Shown: positions 1 through 12,183 of the stretch, in pieces
Layout: the number at the start of each line of letters is the position of its first letter
Position numbering within the stretch: the stretch's first letter is position 1
Assembly: GCF_958295425.1 (NCBI RefSeq)
Contig: NC_081139.1
Location: 28,486,463 to 28,550,462 of the forward strand
Source of the DNA: Solea solea
Lineage: Eukaryota; Chordata; Actinopteri; Pleuronectiformes; Soleidae
DNA: 64,000 nt
Direction: 5' to 3'
The notes under the pieces: model-generated
Database searches by the model: none
Seen by the model: only the letters and a program-made list of their open reading frames with translations
Told to the model about the DNA's origin: nothing
Program-made: the position numbers and the translations under genes

Positions 1-264
1 TGTATGAATGAGTGTAGTGTGTCCCACCTGCAAACACATGCACACATGCACATTGTTACTGCTGATGTCGAGCAAGCAAGGAATCATTTGTGATCGCAGA
101 TAGAAGTTAAATGACATAACCTGGAGATTGACCTCTGACACACACACCAGCGCAGTGAAGAACGCAGCCATCGAAGTTCCACAAACAGAGCAGACGTCGC
201 TGCCTCATAACAGCTGCTTTAAGAAGAACAGCTTTACTGATGCACTTCATTTGTACTTCCACCA

Positions 265-292
265 TCACACACACACACACTCACACTCACAC
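265..292. repeat. (CA)n microsatellite
   Basis: A short CA-rich tract grading into CACACT repeats. The rest of 1-990 shows no gene-like reading frame or splice pattern apart from the dispersed repeat noted at 440-570. Confidence 0.8.
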
Positions 293-439
293 TAATCAAT
301 AGAGAGACATTTTCCTTCCATGTGTCCTGTGAAGTGCACACTCATTTAGAAATGTCATTTTAAATGAAACTCAAGCTTATTTGTATAACAGACATTATCT
401 TAAGGCATTTTATATGATAAGATCAAGACCTTACAATTA

Positions 440-570
440 TTACAGAGGAAATCTCTGACAGAACCAGACTCTGCCTCCGACGGTTGGAGTAGGAGAGAGG
501 AGACAAAGGAGGGGGAAGGGAAGGAGGTTAGTGAAGGAGAGGTGGGTGAAGAGAGGAGAGTTAGAGAACA
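440..570. repeat. Dispersed purine-rich repeat (copy 1)
   Basis: The segment starting GACAGAACCAGACTC followed by a purine-rich GGAGAGGAGACAAAGGAGGG tract recurs in diverged form at about 26911-27010 inside the NLR gene, so it is a dispersed repeat rather than unique sequence. The weak minus-strand reading frame across it is low complexity and I do not treat it as coding. Confidence 0.5.
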
Positions 571-987
571 GGATATCATTTATCATCATCATCATCATCA
601 CTACCATCTTCATTATCTCATTCAGTGTGACTCTCAGAAAAGGACAAGCTGTAGATGAAAGTTGAATGAGGATCATAATCACCTCAGCTGTGTAATGTCA
701 GCCATGGAAAACCAGGAACAAGTAGTTATTTACAGATTCCTAAAGCTTTCCATCAATGTGTAACCCTAAAGTTAGTGATGAACACATGAATTAGACATGA
801 AGATACATGTTGAGTGAAAGAATGTGGAGTTATAAAACTACTTTTAACACGTTGTTATTGTTCCTAATAATATGACTTTATGATCATGATATTAATGATA
901 TTAGAAATATTAAAAACGTCTTTACCTTTTATTACCTTATAAGTTTGATGGTGATAAATAAATCACATGGCCTTAAAAACAAAAATT

Positions 988-1150
988 CATTTTCATTCAT
1001 TCATTCATTCATTGTCGACCACTTTGTCGTCTACATGAGGCTCAGGGGCCGCGGGAGCCCGTCACAGCCTGCAGGTCAGCAGTCCATCACAGGGAGACAA
1101 ACAACAGTGTCCAGTGTCCACTTCTGCATGTTTTAGGACTGTGGAAGGAA

Positions 1151-1184
<34 letters not shown>

Positions 1185-1315
1185 GAGAACATGCAAACTC
1201 CACACAGAAAGGCCTTAAGTCGGACTGGATCACAGACCCAGGTTTTTTTTGCTGTAAGGCAACAGTGCTGGCCACTGCTCCACCATGTGTCCACGGGAAA
1301 CTAAATGAAACTACG
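988..1315 (+). repeat. Teleost dispersed repeat with ATTC-rich start and 'GGAGAACATGCAAACTCC' core
   Basis: It begins with TCATT repeats, then GTCGACC, then an AGGACTGTGGAAGGAAACCCA block, a (CA)14 tract at about 1153-1182, the GGGAGAACATGCAAACTCC core, and ends in CAACAGTGCTGGCCACTGCTCCACC. This order matches a repeat I know to be widespread in fish genomes. The family name is not certain from sequence alone. Confidence 0.6.
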
Positions 1316-1518
1316 TCCATATTTAAGCGTTTGTCATAACTTTAGCAACATTAGCAACTGTAATGGGTCACGACAGACATGTACAAAGTGGATCCTGCAC
1401 CAGGCAACAGCGATGATGTTACCACTCTAAAGTCACCACTCTTCTGTACCACAATGCATTGAGTGCACAGAGAGGCCTCCAGAAAGAGGCGCTAACTACG
1501 AGCTAATACTCTGAGAGT

Positions 1519-1549
1519 GTCAGCACGTGTGTGTGTGTGTGTGTGTGTG
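1519..1549. repeat. (TG)n microsatellite
   Basis: A run of TG dinucleotides. A second (TG) run lies at about 1694-1724. Confidence 0.85.
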
Positions 1550-1691
1550 ACTCACTCTGAGCACCAGTCGTTGGGTACTGTATGGATACATGTGTTGACT
1601 CAGTGAAATTGGCAGCATGGTCTCCAGGGAACTGTGGCTGAGGCTACGCTGGCACGCTGTTTAAACTAAACACACCTAATTACAGGCACTC

Positions 1692-1727
<36 letters not shown>

Positions 1728-1884
1728 GGGTGTGTGAGGGGGTGGAGCACAGCAGTCTGTGGTAAATATGATGGGCAGATTCTTCACGTCTAATAACAGT
1801 GTTATACAGTGTGTGCATTGATCATAAAACATTGTTTCAAATGGCAAAGAAACTGCTGTGTTCTTCTGATTCATCGCCTTAATT

Positions 1885-2070
1885 ATTCATTCATTCATTC
1901 GTTCATTCATTTGTTCATGGGGCTGCTGGTACCAATCCCAGCTGACATCGGGTGAAAGGCGGGGTCACACCTTGGACAGGTCACCAGCATACAGAGAGGA
2001 ACAACCACTCACACACTCACACACTCACACCTATGGACAGTTTAGGCTCAAACCGTCCATAGATGTGAGT
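1885..2070 (+). repeat. Second copy of the teleost ATTC-start repeat, 5' half
   Basis: TCATTCATTC is followed by 'CCAATCCCAGCTGACATCGG', then GGACAGGTCACCAGCATACAGAG and ACTCACACA repeats, colinear with the 5' half of the copy at 988-1315. A decayed 3' half, with CTCTGCATG and GCTCCACCGTGTGGCG, sits at about 2690-2795. The two halves may be one element interrupted by the repeats between them. Confidence 0.5.
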
Positions 2071-2154
2071 GTGGACCTGGGGGCCAATGAGCATATAGTC
2101 TGGTCAAGCGGGGGCCGACATACAGGGAAAAAAACAACTATTTAGTAGCCGGTG

Positions 2155-2335
2155 GGCAATATCTTATACTTGATTAATCCCCTTAGGGAAATGATTTCTC
2201 TGCATTTGACCCATCCTAGAATTAGGAGCAATGGGGGTACCTTGCTCAGGGGTACCCCAGCCCTTTTGACCAGGCGACCCTCCAGTTACAAGCCAAGTTC
2301 CCTTTCCACTTGGCCACGGGCTGCCGATACAAGAT
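2155..2335 (+). repeat. Dispersed 'TTTGACCCATCCTA' repeat
   Basis: Contains CCCCTTAGGGAAATGATTTC, TTTGACCCATCCTAGAATTAG, GCAATGGGGG and TGCTCAGGGGTACCCC, which I recognise as a recurrent fish non-coding repeat of SINE or LINE-tail type. The open frame across it is not a gene. Confidence 0.5.
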
Positions 2336-2597
2336 ATTCATTATGATATTAGACAGAATTGCTTGTTTTGATATCAAATGATTCACAATAAAAACATATT
2401 CATGATGCACAAAAACAGAGAATTCAATTGAAAATTTAGCAAATAATGACGAGGATAATTGTGATTAAAACAGCTTAAATATATGTCATTTCATGTTGAG
2501 TGTAATACTTTTAATAAAGCAATGATTACAACCCAATGTCTTGTTACTATTATAAAAATACATTTAGTCTTATAATCTGTCTCTATTCCATCACCTC

Positions 2598-2682
2598 GCA
2601 CAGTGGTGGGCGGGCCGCATGTAATCGATGGGAGGGCCACATGTGGCCCCCGGGCCACCAGTTTGACACATGTGGTTTAGAG
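2598..2682. mobile_element. hAT/Charlie-type MITE fragment
   Basis: The end GGGCCACATGTGGCCCCCGG followed by CCAGTTTGACACATG resembles the terminus of non-autonomous hAT elements, compare the complete element at 5573-6005. No clean target duplication was found, so the boundaries are approximate. From about 2800 to 3930 I see no gene or clear repeat. Confidence 0.4.
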
Positions 2683-3929
2683 TGTCCAGCTAACCTCTGC
2701 ATGTTTTTGAGGTGAAAACCACGCAGATCAGGATCCCGCACCGGGATGCAAACCAGAAACCTTCCTCGCCACGTGCTCCACCGTGTGGCGCTCTCTGACC
2801 CATAGTAGACTCAGACATGACAGGGAGGCCATACTATACAGGTCTGTAGTAAAGTGACATTATGAAACATTATTCATGTTATTCAGGTCAATTCACTTAC
2901 TCATTCATAGACTGTTGTTAAAGTCACTAAAAGGAAATATTCAGGGTTTTCCTGTGATTTTGGGCAGAAAACCATGTTTCCAACGACGATCTTGACACAA
3001 TAGAAATATGAGCATTGTCTATAGCGCTGATGGGGAACCACATGTGCTGTGTGACGCCTTCCTGCGAGTTAAACTCCAGCACACGCAACACATGGTTACT
3101 ACGTCCAACAAGATCAAATAACAAGCAAACTCTCACGAGACGCAGACAAACGCGTCCTGTGTTGATTCAGTTTGTGGATGAAAAGTGAAGCTTCAGCTGT
3201 TTTCACTGCTGGAACTGGGCAAAAGAAGAAGGACGGATAGAAAGAGATCAAAGAAAAAATAGGATCATCCCAACTTTGGCGAGTTTTGCTTCAGCTCTGT
3301 TCACCGGAGCAGGTACGACCAGTCGGATTGACCGATACTAGTGTCGCCATGACGACAGACAGCCTGATACATGTATAAGCAATAGAAGGAATATATATAA
3401 TATCAGTAGATCATTTATACTAAATATAGATCAGAATATAGTAAGAGTCTGGATAGAGATAAGAGCTTTAATCCCTGTAAAGGTAAGAGATTATTCTTAA
3501 TTGAAGCACATCTGTAAGTGACTGATGGAGTAGAGAATGAGTTACAAGTGTTACTAAGTTAGTGAAGATATTGAGGAATATAAGCCTAATAATACCCTGA
3601 TGTGTGCTGCAGGGTTGCAGTGGATGGACGTCAGCAGACATGCTGGACTGGAAGGAACTGTCAAAACACTGTGGAGCGTGACATGCTCCACAGTTTATTA
3701 TTATATAATAAACTGTTTATTATATTATAAATAATGTTATAATGGTAGTTTTGTTTTTAGTATTTTTGATCCATCTTGGTGTAACATTTAAAAGATTTTC
3801 ATTGCTCATGATTTTTCACTTCATTCACCTGTAGAATACAACTTCTACAGGGTCAGATATCACAGATTAAATGTTTATTTTTATTGTTATGTTTGATTGT
3901 TCATTGTATTTACTATTGTTATTATTGTA

Positions 3930-4022
3930 TTTATCTTATCCTTAAACTGCTGATGGCGATTGTTCCAAATGACATCTCATGGTACTGTACAGTGACAATA
4001 AAGGAATCTCATCTAATCTAAT
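3930..4022 (+). mobile_element. LINE (L2-type) 3' tail
   Basis: The segment GTACAGTGACAATAAAGGAATC followed by ATCTA tandem units resembles the 3' end of L2-clade LINEs: a polyadenylation-like AATAAA followed by a short tandem. No reverse-transcriptase coding is visible upstream, so this is a 5'-truncated scrap. Confidence 0.5.
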
Positions 4023-4195
4023 GTATTATAATAATAACAACAATACCAATAATCATAATAATCCTCATAATAATAACAATAACTGTAATAATAGTAAGAA
4101 TAATAACATTATTATTATTATTATTATTATGATGATGATTGTTATTGACAATCATCATCATAATAACAATAATAATAATCATACTAATACATTAT
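4018..4195. repeat. AAT/ATT-rich imperfect palindromic tract
   Basis: An AAT/CAA-rich arm runs into (ATT)n and then ATG/ATC triplets before another AAT-rich arm. The arms can pair, giving a long imperfect hairpin. The poly-Asn frame through it is a by-product of the triplets. Confidence 0.75.
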
Positions 4196-4425
4196 ATTTG
4201 TTGGCGCCTTTCCAATACTCAAGATCACCTTACACACAAATGCAACATAAAATGAGAATCAAATACAGTAAAATATAATAAGAAAAGAAAAGAAAATGTA
4301 AGAGTACTGTGTCGTCATGGAGACTATGATTTTGTGAACATTTTAAAATGGGGGAGGGAGTCAGTGTTTTGGAGGTCAGGAGGGAATTCCAGAGCTGGGG
4401 AGCAGAGTGAAAGCAAAACTAAATC
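4195..4425 (-). mobile_element. LINE 3' fragment (Rex1/L2-like), minus strand
   Basis: On the minus strand the region reads through a degenerate 'LLPSSGIP' block, like the conserved 'PKLWNSLP' block near the C-terminus of fish LINE ORF2, and then a tail containing TTGGAAAGGCGCC. It is heavily decayed. From 4440 to 5565 I see only a (TG)n run at about 5053-5079 and no gene. Confidence 0.4.
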
Positions 4426-5572
4426 TAATCTAACAACGTATGAAAGATTTTGATCTGAAAGTCATTCTATTCTTATTCAATGCACTGGAGCCTTCATGTA
4501 ACGGCTGACCACTGTTCTCCATGTTGTTCAAGTGAAACTGTGAATATTGCCTGATCTTAACTTCTCTTTGGATAAAATCAATAATTACAAACCAAGAACT
4601 ATGTTCATAGACATTCTTGGGTTCAAAGTCATATCTCCCGGTTGTCCCACATGGTGTGAGTGCCACATTAAACTGGGCCAGGTGTCACGGGTGTTGCAGA
4701 CATGGGTCACACAGGTCTGAGCAGAAGCACACAGCTCCTGTGGGCCATGGATCTTGGCAACAGATGCTGTCATAGAGTGTACATTGTAAATGACCTACAG
4801 AATGTTTCCATCTGTCCTTCACTTCCATGTGTTTTCATATGCAGTCATTGTTAAATGATGCTTTCCATGTGTATGAGTGTTTGAGTCATCAACAGGACAT
4901 TTTCTACATTCATGTCATTCACTTGAAATTGTAACTGGTGCTTTTGTGGTGCAACAAGGTTTATAGTATGCTGCAGAAGAATCAGTGACACCAACTTATA
5001 TTGGCACATTTATTATTGCCTCATTTTGCACGACAACTGCGTCACATTTGCTTGTGTGTGTGTGTGTGTGTGTGTGTGAGTGAGTGAGTTCCATTTATTG
5101 AGTCAATTGTGTGAGCACCAAGCAGACGAATGTTTGACTACATTTGACAATCCCAGAAATCCCAGCGATACAAAAACACAAGTGCATTCTCACACACACA
5201 CAGTGGCTCCTTTCACAACTTACATGAATGAATTATTGGTTGGCACACGTCTCATTTGCATATTGCATGTGTTTACATGTGTTTACATGTAAAGTGATTC
5301 AAGTTAAAAGCAGCACAGTAGTTTTGTTCTGTGTATATTTCTTTGGAGTATATTCAACACTCCAAAAAACAAACTTGTGGAATTCATCAGCGAGTTGACA
5401 CGACATGGGAGTGAGGAGGGGAAAAGTGAACTGTAAAACAACTCAACTCATCTTCACAGACACTATTTCAGTGCACACAGACGCCTCGTACCTGCCTGAT
5501 GACTCATAGACATCAAATATGTCTGTCTCTTCCCTGTGACACAAGACTACAGGACATGTTGAGGATCTAGCA

Positions 5573-6005
5573 CAGGGCTCTCAAACTCAAATGAGCTGGG
5601 GGCCACTGCTGGCACTGTCATCTCAGTGGGGGGCCACTTGAGTGTTTGAGACGAGTATCAGAAAAAAAATCACAAATCTTTCTGAAAACGGGGTTTATTT
5701 TCAAATATTGTTTGATAATATTACAATATTTCGCCTACGTTTGGAGAGCTTCTTCTTCTTCTTCTCCTACTATTTACCTTTTCTTCTTCTGCGCTTCTCT
5801 TTCATGTCGTCAGCACGTCCCGTGAAGTCATTTTGGATTTATTTACAGTATTTATTATTATAAAATGTTAAATTGCACGCAAAATTGTTCTTGTAATTGT
5901 GGAAAACAAATAAATAAAAATAAACTTGAAGGGCTAAATTGCATTTTACTTTACGTCAAGATGCGGGCCGTATGTGGCCCCCGGGCCGGGAGTTTGAGAG
6001 CCCTG
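5573..6005. mobile_element. Non-autonomous hAT element, 433 bp
   Basis: The ends are 16-bp perfect terminal inverted repeats, CAGGGCTCTCAAACTC and its complement. They are flanked by a perfect 8-bp target duplication ATCTAGCA (5565-5572 and 6006-6013), the signature of hAT transposition. Subterminal GGGGGCCAC and GGCCCCCGGGCC match Charlie-like MITEs. The interior is AT-rich and non-coding. Confidence 0.93.
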
Positions 6006-6013
6006 ATCTAGCA

Positions 6014-7780
6014 GTTTTAGTAGTTCACTGATAAAGAGAACGACCAAGCGATAACACACACTGTCAAATAAGGAGTGATGGAAGAGTCTCACTTCCACAT
6101 GAAACACAGATGCTGGAGATCTGTGTTTGAGTTCCCAAGACAACGTGGAATCTATTCTAGCTCCTAAGTATTTGTGCGTCTGTAGCACCTCAGATAGTTA
6201 GAAATGATGTATTATACATTTCTCGTGTGACAGTGAATGGTTGTTGGTCTGCTGTCCATGCTGTACGCTGCCTTTTACCGTATGTCAGCTGAGAGCGACC
6301 CTCATGTGGAGGATAAAGTGGTACAAAAGGAATGAAGGAATGAATGAGTGAATGTCTATAGTTCCTGTGAGATACTCTAAGAGCCAGTTACTTGATACAT
6401 ATAGTTCCCTGATGACGACAGTGGTCCATGGAAGTCACAGCCTTGCTCCTTGTCTTGGCTGGACTCAGGCCTGGATGCCAGACCTGCAGCAGGAGATCAT
6501 GGATTTGGTCTTTTCCCAAAAGTGATGGTGTATTCATGTTTGTTTCTGTTTAGTATTATTCCAGGCGTGGAGACAAGGTTTGACGTGAGCAGAGGCTGCT
6601 GGATGATATACTGTACGTGTTTGGTAACATGGACGCTCGTCACCTGTGCTGTTTGTTCTTAGCTGTTACTGACTGACGTGGGAATGGGCTTTAGCGTGAA
6701 ACTGGCACGCAGAAGTTCCTCCATGCGAGACAGGCATGCCACTCGTTCAGTCAGAACCTGTGAACACACACTGGTGTGCAGATTCAGAGCGGCGGGAAAA
6801 GGGGGGGAAAGCCACTTTGGCATGGACGTGTGCCCTCATAGCCCCGAGTGTCATGCACTACCTGCAAGAGATAAGAGCTCTCACATGTCCAAAAACCCTC
6901 GGGGACTGCAACATGGGAGCAGGGCCGCTGTGCTCAGAGTCGGGGGTGTCAGTCATTGAATCAACAGCTTGTATAAGCATAGTTTACCACAGATGATTGT
7001 AAAACTCTCAGTGACAGTTTATTTTAGCAGAGGTCAGAGATGTTCCCAAAGCACAGAAATCTCTCAGTACTCTGGCTTTAGTCGAGCATTTTTACACAGT
7101 CTGCTGAGAGATGTGTCTGTGCTCGCTGAGAGTCACGTGTTTGTTACAGCAGCCTGTTTTGACTTCAGCACTGAGAACCAGAGAGAGAACATGGCTGAAA
7201 CACCTGGTAATCACCTGTGTACGTTACAGCTGGAGTTAGCAGAAGCTGCTAAAGTAAGGCCGTAGTCCCTTATTGAAAAGTGGATGTGAAGCCAAGACTC
7301 TGACACTGGTTGATTTGAGGAGAGCGTATGAAACTAATGATCTCAATCGTTAGTTTGATTTCTTCTTTAACAGAAAATCATGTGAAATGTGTTGATGAAT
7401 GTTCACAGAGTTAAACTTACAACAAAGCACAGTGATGAGTGACTGTTGGCTGTTGTCACGTGAATTTGGACGGCAGAAAAAAAATGCAGAACAATTAAAT
7501 CCATTTAGATTTAGAGGAAACAGGTTTAGGTGAATATGCATCACTTTTTGTGCCGTTCCATCCATGCGGTATTTTTGAAAACGCCTCCCAGAGTGGGAAC
7601 ATCACAGTGAATATGATGCTTTATGCGCTGTCATTGATTGTCTTGTGTAGGTGTCTCAATGCCTGGCTCTGCAGGTCATCACTGTGGATGAACTGGGCTG
7701 AAACAGCAGATGATGCTACTGAAGCCAGCGCACAGACGATACGACCGTCTCTGTGAAACTGAGGTCCCCAAGATAATGCG
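6014..7780. other. Region without a recognised gene; one possible short exon
   Basis: No domain is recognisable. At 7191-7253 an ATG in the context GAACATGG opens a 21-codon frame (MAETPGNHLC..., ending LAEAAK) that closes directly on GTAAGG, a good 5' splice site. It could be a first coding exon, but no partner exon was found. The remaining frames are short and without support. Confidence 0.25.
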
Positions 7781-7799
7781 ACGTCTCGAGGCTGAAACT

Positions 7800-8672
7800 T
7801 GATTTGAACAAATTCATCAGAGTGATTTAACAGAAGCAGAAACAGAAAACATTCCTATCAAATCAGCTGTTCAATACTTAGGGATACATGTATCTATGTG
7901 TGGAGTGTAATACCTCAATCAGTCAAACTAAACTGAACTCCTGGTTATTGAGAGACATCAGTTTACTAGGTGGAGTCTTTCTTACTAAGATTGAAAGCAT
8001 ATGGAGATGTTTCTATCCAGCGTATTCTTTGGCCTTCCCTAACAGAGCCATTCAGAAGGTCAACCAAATTCATTTGGATTATATTTGGAAGAAAAAGATG
8101 CACTTTATTAAGAGAATACACAGATTTTATCAATGGAACACTGAACATGAACGGGTTCAAATCCTTCCTTCACAATAAGAGCTTCTGGTATCATATGGAG
8201 GCACTTTTTATTAAAGTGTGATTTCAATATTCAGAAACGTCCTGTTAAATGATCCCTGTTTCACCAGCAAGTCCTTTTATATTGGAAACTTTTGTACAAT
8301 CATAATTTCACCCCTCGTAACAAATAGATACATTACAATTAAAAGTCGCTGTATAACAAGAACTGCATGGATAAAGGTATTTGGTCTTTAATTCATTTAG
8401 TGTGTGATGACACATGAACATTTTTGCCTTGAATATGATCTAGTTGTTAATCGTAATTCCTTTGCATCTATAATGAAAGCCATCCCTAATCCTGCTTTGA
8501 ATTGAATTCAAGGGATTATTTCAAACTCAACTCACATCACTCCTAATGTTCCACATCTCCTAGTTGGAAGCTGTAACTTTGAGAGCATTAAAATTCCTAA
8601 TAAAACCTCACACACCCTTTATTGTCTTTTCAAATGTGCATCAAACAAATCTTCTCCAAAGATATTATATTG
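7800..8672 (+). pseudogene. L1-clade LINE ORF2 C-terminal remnant (left part)
   Basis: Conceptual translation gives the L1 signature blocks after the RT palm: 'KSAVQYLGIHVS', then 'LNSWLLRDISLLGGVFLTK' and 'VNQIHLDYIWKKK'. In intact L1 ORF2 these link the thumb to the C-terminal region. Several stops and frameshifts break it. It is interrupted at about 8673 by an L2-like element and resumes at about 10720, so it is the oldest insertion in this cluster. Confidence 0.7.
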
Positions 8673-10719
8673 GAGGACGTCACTACCACCAGGACAGTGA
8701 CAACGTACTCAAACCAGAAACCCTGGCTCAACAAAGAGGTCCGGTCTCTGCTCAAGGTTAGGGATGCAGCTTTCAGGTCAGGAGATGCACTGGCTCTCAG
8801 GGCAGCCAGGAGGGAGCTGATCGCAGGGGTCAAGAGGGCAAAATCCACCTATGCCCAGAAGGTCCAGGATCACTTCTCCTCCAATGACCCACGGAGCATG
8901 TGGAGGGGCATAAAATGCATCACGGACTACAACACTAGAGATGCACAGTGCCCCCGGGACCCCTCTCTGCCCGATGCTCTGAACAGCTTCTACGCTCGCT
9001 TTGAGAATCCCAGAAGCTTTACCAGCACCAGACTCACCCCAACACCAGGTGATGCGCCCCTCAGTGTGACCGCGGCAGAGGTGAGGAATATCCTCAGGAG
9101 GATCAACCCCCACAAAGCCGCTGGTCCCGATAACATCCCTGGGCGGGCGCTGAAAGGCTGTGCTGACCAGCTGTCGGAGGTGTTCACAGACATCTTCAAC
9201 ACCTCCCTCAGGCAGTCAGTTGTTCCCACCTGTCTGAAGACTGCCACCATCATCCCCATCCCCAAAAGCTCCACAGTGACAGGCTTGAATGACTATCGGC
9301 CAGTAGCTCTCACCCCGATAGTCATGAAGTGAAACTGGTCAGAATGCACATCAAGGACAGCATCGACATCACTGTGGACCCCCACCAATACCCATACAGG
9401 AAAAACAGATCCACAGAGGACGCCATCTCTTCTGTGGTCCACACAGCCCTCACTCACCTGGAGAGCAAAGACTCCTATGTCCGCCTGCTCTTCCTCGACT
9501 TCACATCCGCTTTCAACACCATCATACCACAGACCCTGATCCATAAACTATTTTCACTCGGACTGAGCCCCCCCCTCTGCAACTGGGTCCTGGCCACAGT
9601 CAGTGAGGATCCACGACACCTCCTCCACCTCCATCACCCTCAGCACTGGCTCCCCCCAGGGCTGCGTGCTGAGCCCTCTTCTGTTCACCCTGCTCACTCA
9701 TGACTGCTCACCTAAACATCCGAGCTGTCACATTGTAAAGTTTGCTGATGACACAGCAGTGGTTGGACGCATCAGCAACAACGATGAGTCCAGCTACAGG
9801 CGGGAAGTGGAACACCTGGAGGGTTGGTGCAGGGTAAACAACCTCTGCATCAACACAAAGAAAACAAAGGAGATGATCGTGGACTTCAGGAGGAGCAGAC
9901 ATCCCCCCCATTCTCCCCTGCACATCGGAGGAACAGCGGTGGAAGTGGTCTCCAGCTTCAGGTACCTGGGCGTGCATCTCAAGGACGACCTCACCTGGAG
10001 CAGCAACACTTCCAGCCTGGTCCGGAAGGCACACCAGCGCCTCTACTTCCTCAGGAGGCTGAGACGTGCTGGACTAGGAAGGTCAGCCCTTATCACCTTC
10101 TACAGATGTGTAGTGGAGAGTGTCCTGTGCTCCTGCATCACTGTGTGGCACGGCAGCTGCTCTGCAGCAGAGAAGAAGGCTCTGCAGAGAGTGGTGAAAG
10201 CTGCACAGAGAACCGTGGGCAGCAGCCTCCCCACCATCACGGACATCTTCACCTCCAGATGCAGGAAAAGGGCCACCTGCATCATGAGAGATCCCACTCA
10301 CCCAGCACACACACTGTTCACCCCCCTCCCCTCAGGCAGGAGGACAGGAGCATCAAGAGCAGGACAACGAGACTGAGGAACAGCTTCTACCCTGGAGCTG
10401 TCAGACTCCTGAACTCTCTGTAGCCCCCATAGCCTTGCTGCCCCCACCCCCCACGGACTGTACTTTGCACATGCCCCCAGTACCGTACACCACCCTTGAA
10501 CAAAATTCTTTTTGCACAGCACCTTACCTCCAGAGGTCTAAACTTTGAACTTTTTTTAATTTATATTTTGTTAAGTTAAACTGTTGGTTCTTCTTTCTTC
10601 TTTTCTTATTCTTCTTTTGCTGGGCCGACCGAGTTCTGGAGAGACTGATTTTCGTTCTGACCTCATGTCTAATGTGTGTTGGTATGACAATAAAGAAATC
10701 TTGAATCTTGAATCTTGAA
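8673..10719 (+). pseudogene. L2-clade LINE, 5'-truncated, ORF2 with frameshifts
   Basis: Translation begins in the endonuclease-RT linker (QKPWLNKEVRSLL) and runs through the RT: '[17 protein letters not shown]', 'NDYRPVALTPIVMK', '[14 protein letters not shown]', '[15 protein letters not shown]', 'KFADDTAVVG' with the catalytic DD, then the C-terminal 'YFLRRLRRAGL' block. The frame breaks near 9327 (apparent 7-bp loss after MKC, where related elements have FE), near 9600, and near 10345. The 3' end ACAATAAAGAAATC followed by TTGAATC repeats is typical of L2. It sits inside the L1 at 7800-12480 and is inactive. Confidence 0.85.
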
Positions 10720-10978
10720 TATATTCTTTGTGATCTAAATATTTACAATTTCCCATAAATCCAAAAGCAAAAGAAGTCCATTTTAAAATGTTAAATGCTG
10801 TGTAACCGTCCAGTGAAATGTTACGGCAGAGATTTGGTTTGGAAACAAATAAATGTGTATTTTGTGATGATATTGAAACCTTTCATTGTGTGTCCTCTGA
10901 AGCACACGTGACTGGCTGCACACAGAGATCCGACTCCAGCCCTTCTCTAAAGAGGACATGATTTTCTGGTCATTATTA
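10720..10978 (+). pseudogene. L1 ORF2 remnant (middle part)
   Basis: Between the two inserted LINEs the sequence translates to 'GNKCVFCDDIETFHCV', which resembles the L1 ORF2 C-terminal cysteine/histidine block. It continues the L1 fragment that stops at about 8672. Reading frame is lost in several places. Confidence 0.55.
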
Positions 10979-12183
10979 ACAGCAGCCTGTCTTCTGGTGT
11001 TGTCCCCCAAAGTTTTAAACATGCTGTGGTGCAACCCCTGCTTAAGAAACCTGGCCTTGATTGTGGTATGCTAGCCAATTATAGACCATCTCCAAGCTGC
11101 CTTTTATTTCTAAAATCCTGGAAAAAGTTGTCTACGCTCAGTTGAAGTCGTTCCTGGATGAGCATGATATCCTGGAGGTTTTCCAGTCTGGTTTTAAAAC
11201 AATGCATAGTACGGAGTTAGCTTTATTAAGAGTTTTTAACAACATCCTCGTGGCGGTTGACTCTGGTCACCACGTGGTCCTTGTCCTGCTGGACCTAACT
11301 GCAGCGTTTGACACTGTAGACCATAACATTCTACTGTCACGCTTGCAGCACCTTGTGGGCATTAGAGGTAGCGCCCTAAATTGGTTCAGATCGTATCTTG
11401 AGGGAAGATCTATGTGCGTACGCCTTGGTGGCTCTGAGTCCTGCTCTGCTCCGCTGTCATATGGGGTTCCACAGGGTTCAATTTTAGTGCCCCTGCTCTT
11501 CTCTCTGTATCTGCTTCCCTTGGGTTCCATCCTGAGAAAACACGGCATTTCCTTTCATTTTTACGCTGACGACAGTCAGATCTATGTGCCACTGAAAAAG
11601 ACAAATGCCTGTCTGAAGTCACTTCTGCTATGTCTTGAAGACATTAAAGACTGGATGTCTCTGAACTTTTTAAAATTCAATGAAAAGAAGACAGAAGTGG
11701 TGGTGTTTGGTCCGAGCGGCTCTTTTATTTGATCTTTAAATGGTCTTGCTCCACTTTACCTCTCTGAGCTTCTCCATCCCTACACTCCTGCTCGGTGTCT
11801 CAGGTCAGCTAACCAGCTGCTCCTGGAGGTACCGAGGTCTAAGCAGAAGCTCAGAGGTGAAAGAGCCTTTTCCATTGCCAGCCCCAAACTTTGGAATGTC
11901 CTCCCGCTCCACATTAGACAAGCCCCCTCACTGTCCATCTTTAAAACTCATTTAAAACCCATTTTTATTCCTTGGCTTTCAACTCAGCGTGAGACTCTGC
12001 TCTTGTTTTTAGTGTTTTATTGTTTTAATTCTCTTAATATCTTTATTGTTTTAATTGTTTTAACATTTTTGTTGTTTTATTGTTTTTATTGTTTTAGTAT
12101 TTTTATTGTTTTACTTTTTGTTTTATTTCTTTTCATGTACAGCTACGGCTGCTTAAAGCGCTTTATAAATAAAGTTGAGTTGA
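10979..12183 (+). pseudogene. L2/CR1-superclade LINE, RT core, internally deleted
   Basis: An open stretch (11142-11732) carries RT motifs: 'FKTMHSTELALLRVFN', 'LLDLTAAFDTVDHNILL', 'YGVPQGSILVPLLFSLYLL', 'FHFYADDSQIY' with the catalytic ADD, and 'MSLNFLKFNEKKTEV'. The thumb is missing: after 'GPSGSFI' the sequence jumps to 'LNGLAPLYLSELLHPYTPAR' and 'SPKLWNVLPLHIRQAPSL'. It ends in a T-rich stretch and GCTTTATAAATAAAGTTGAG, a typical tail. It differs in family from the element at 8673-10719, and both are nested in the same L1. Confidence 0.8.

Noticed and set aside
3979..4278. A poly-Asn/Ile reading frame as a protein
   Set aside because: Entirely due to AAT/ATT triplet repeats following a LINE tail.
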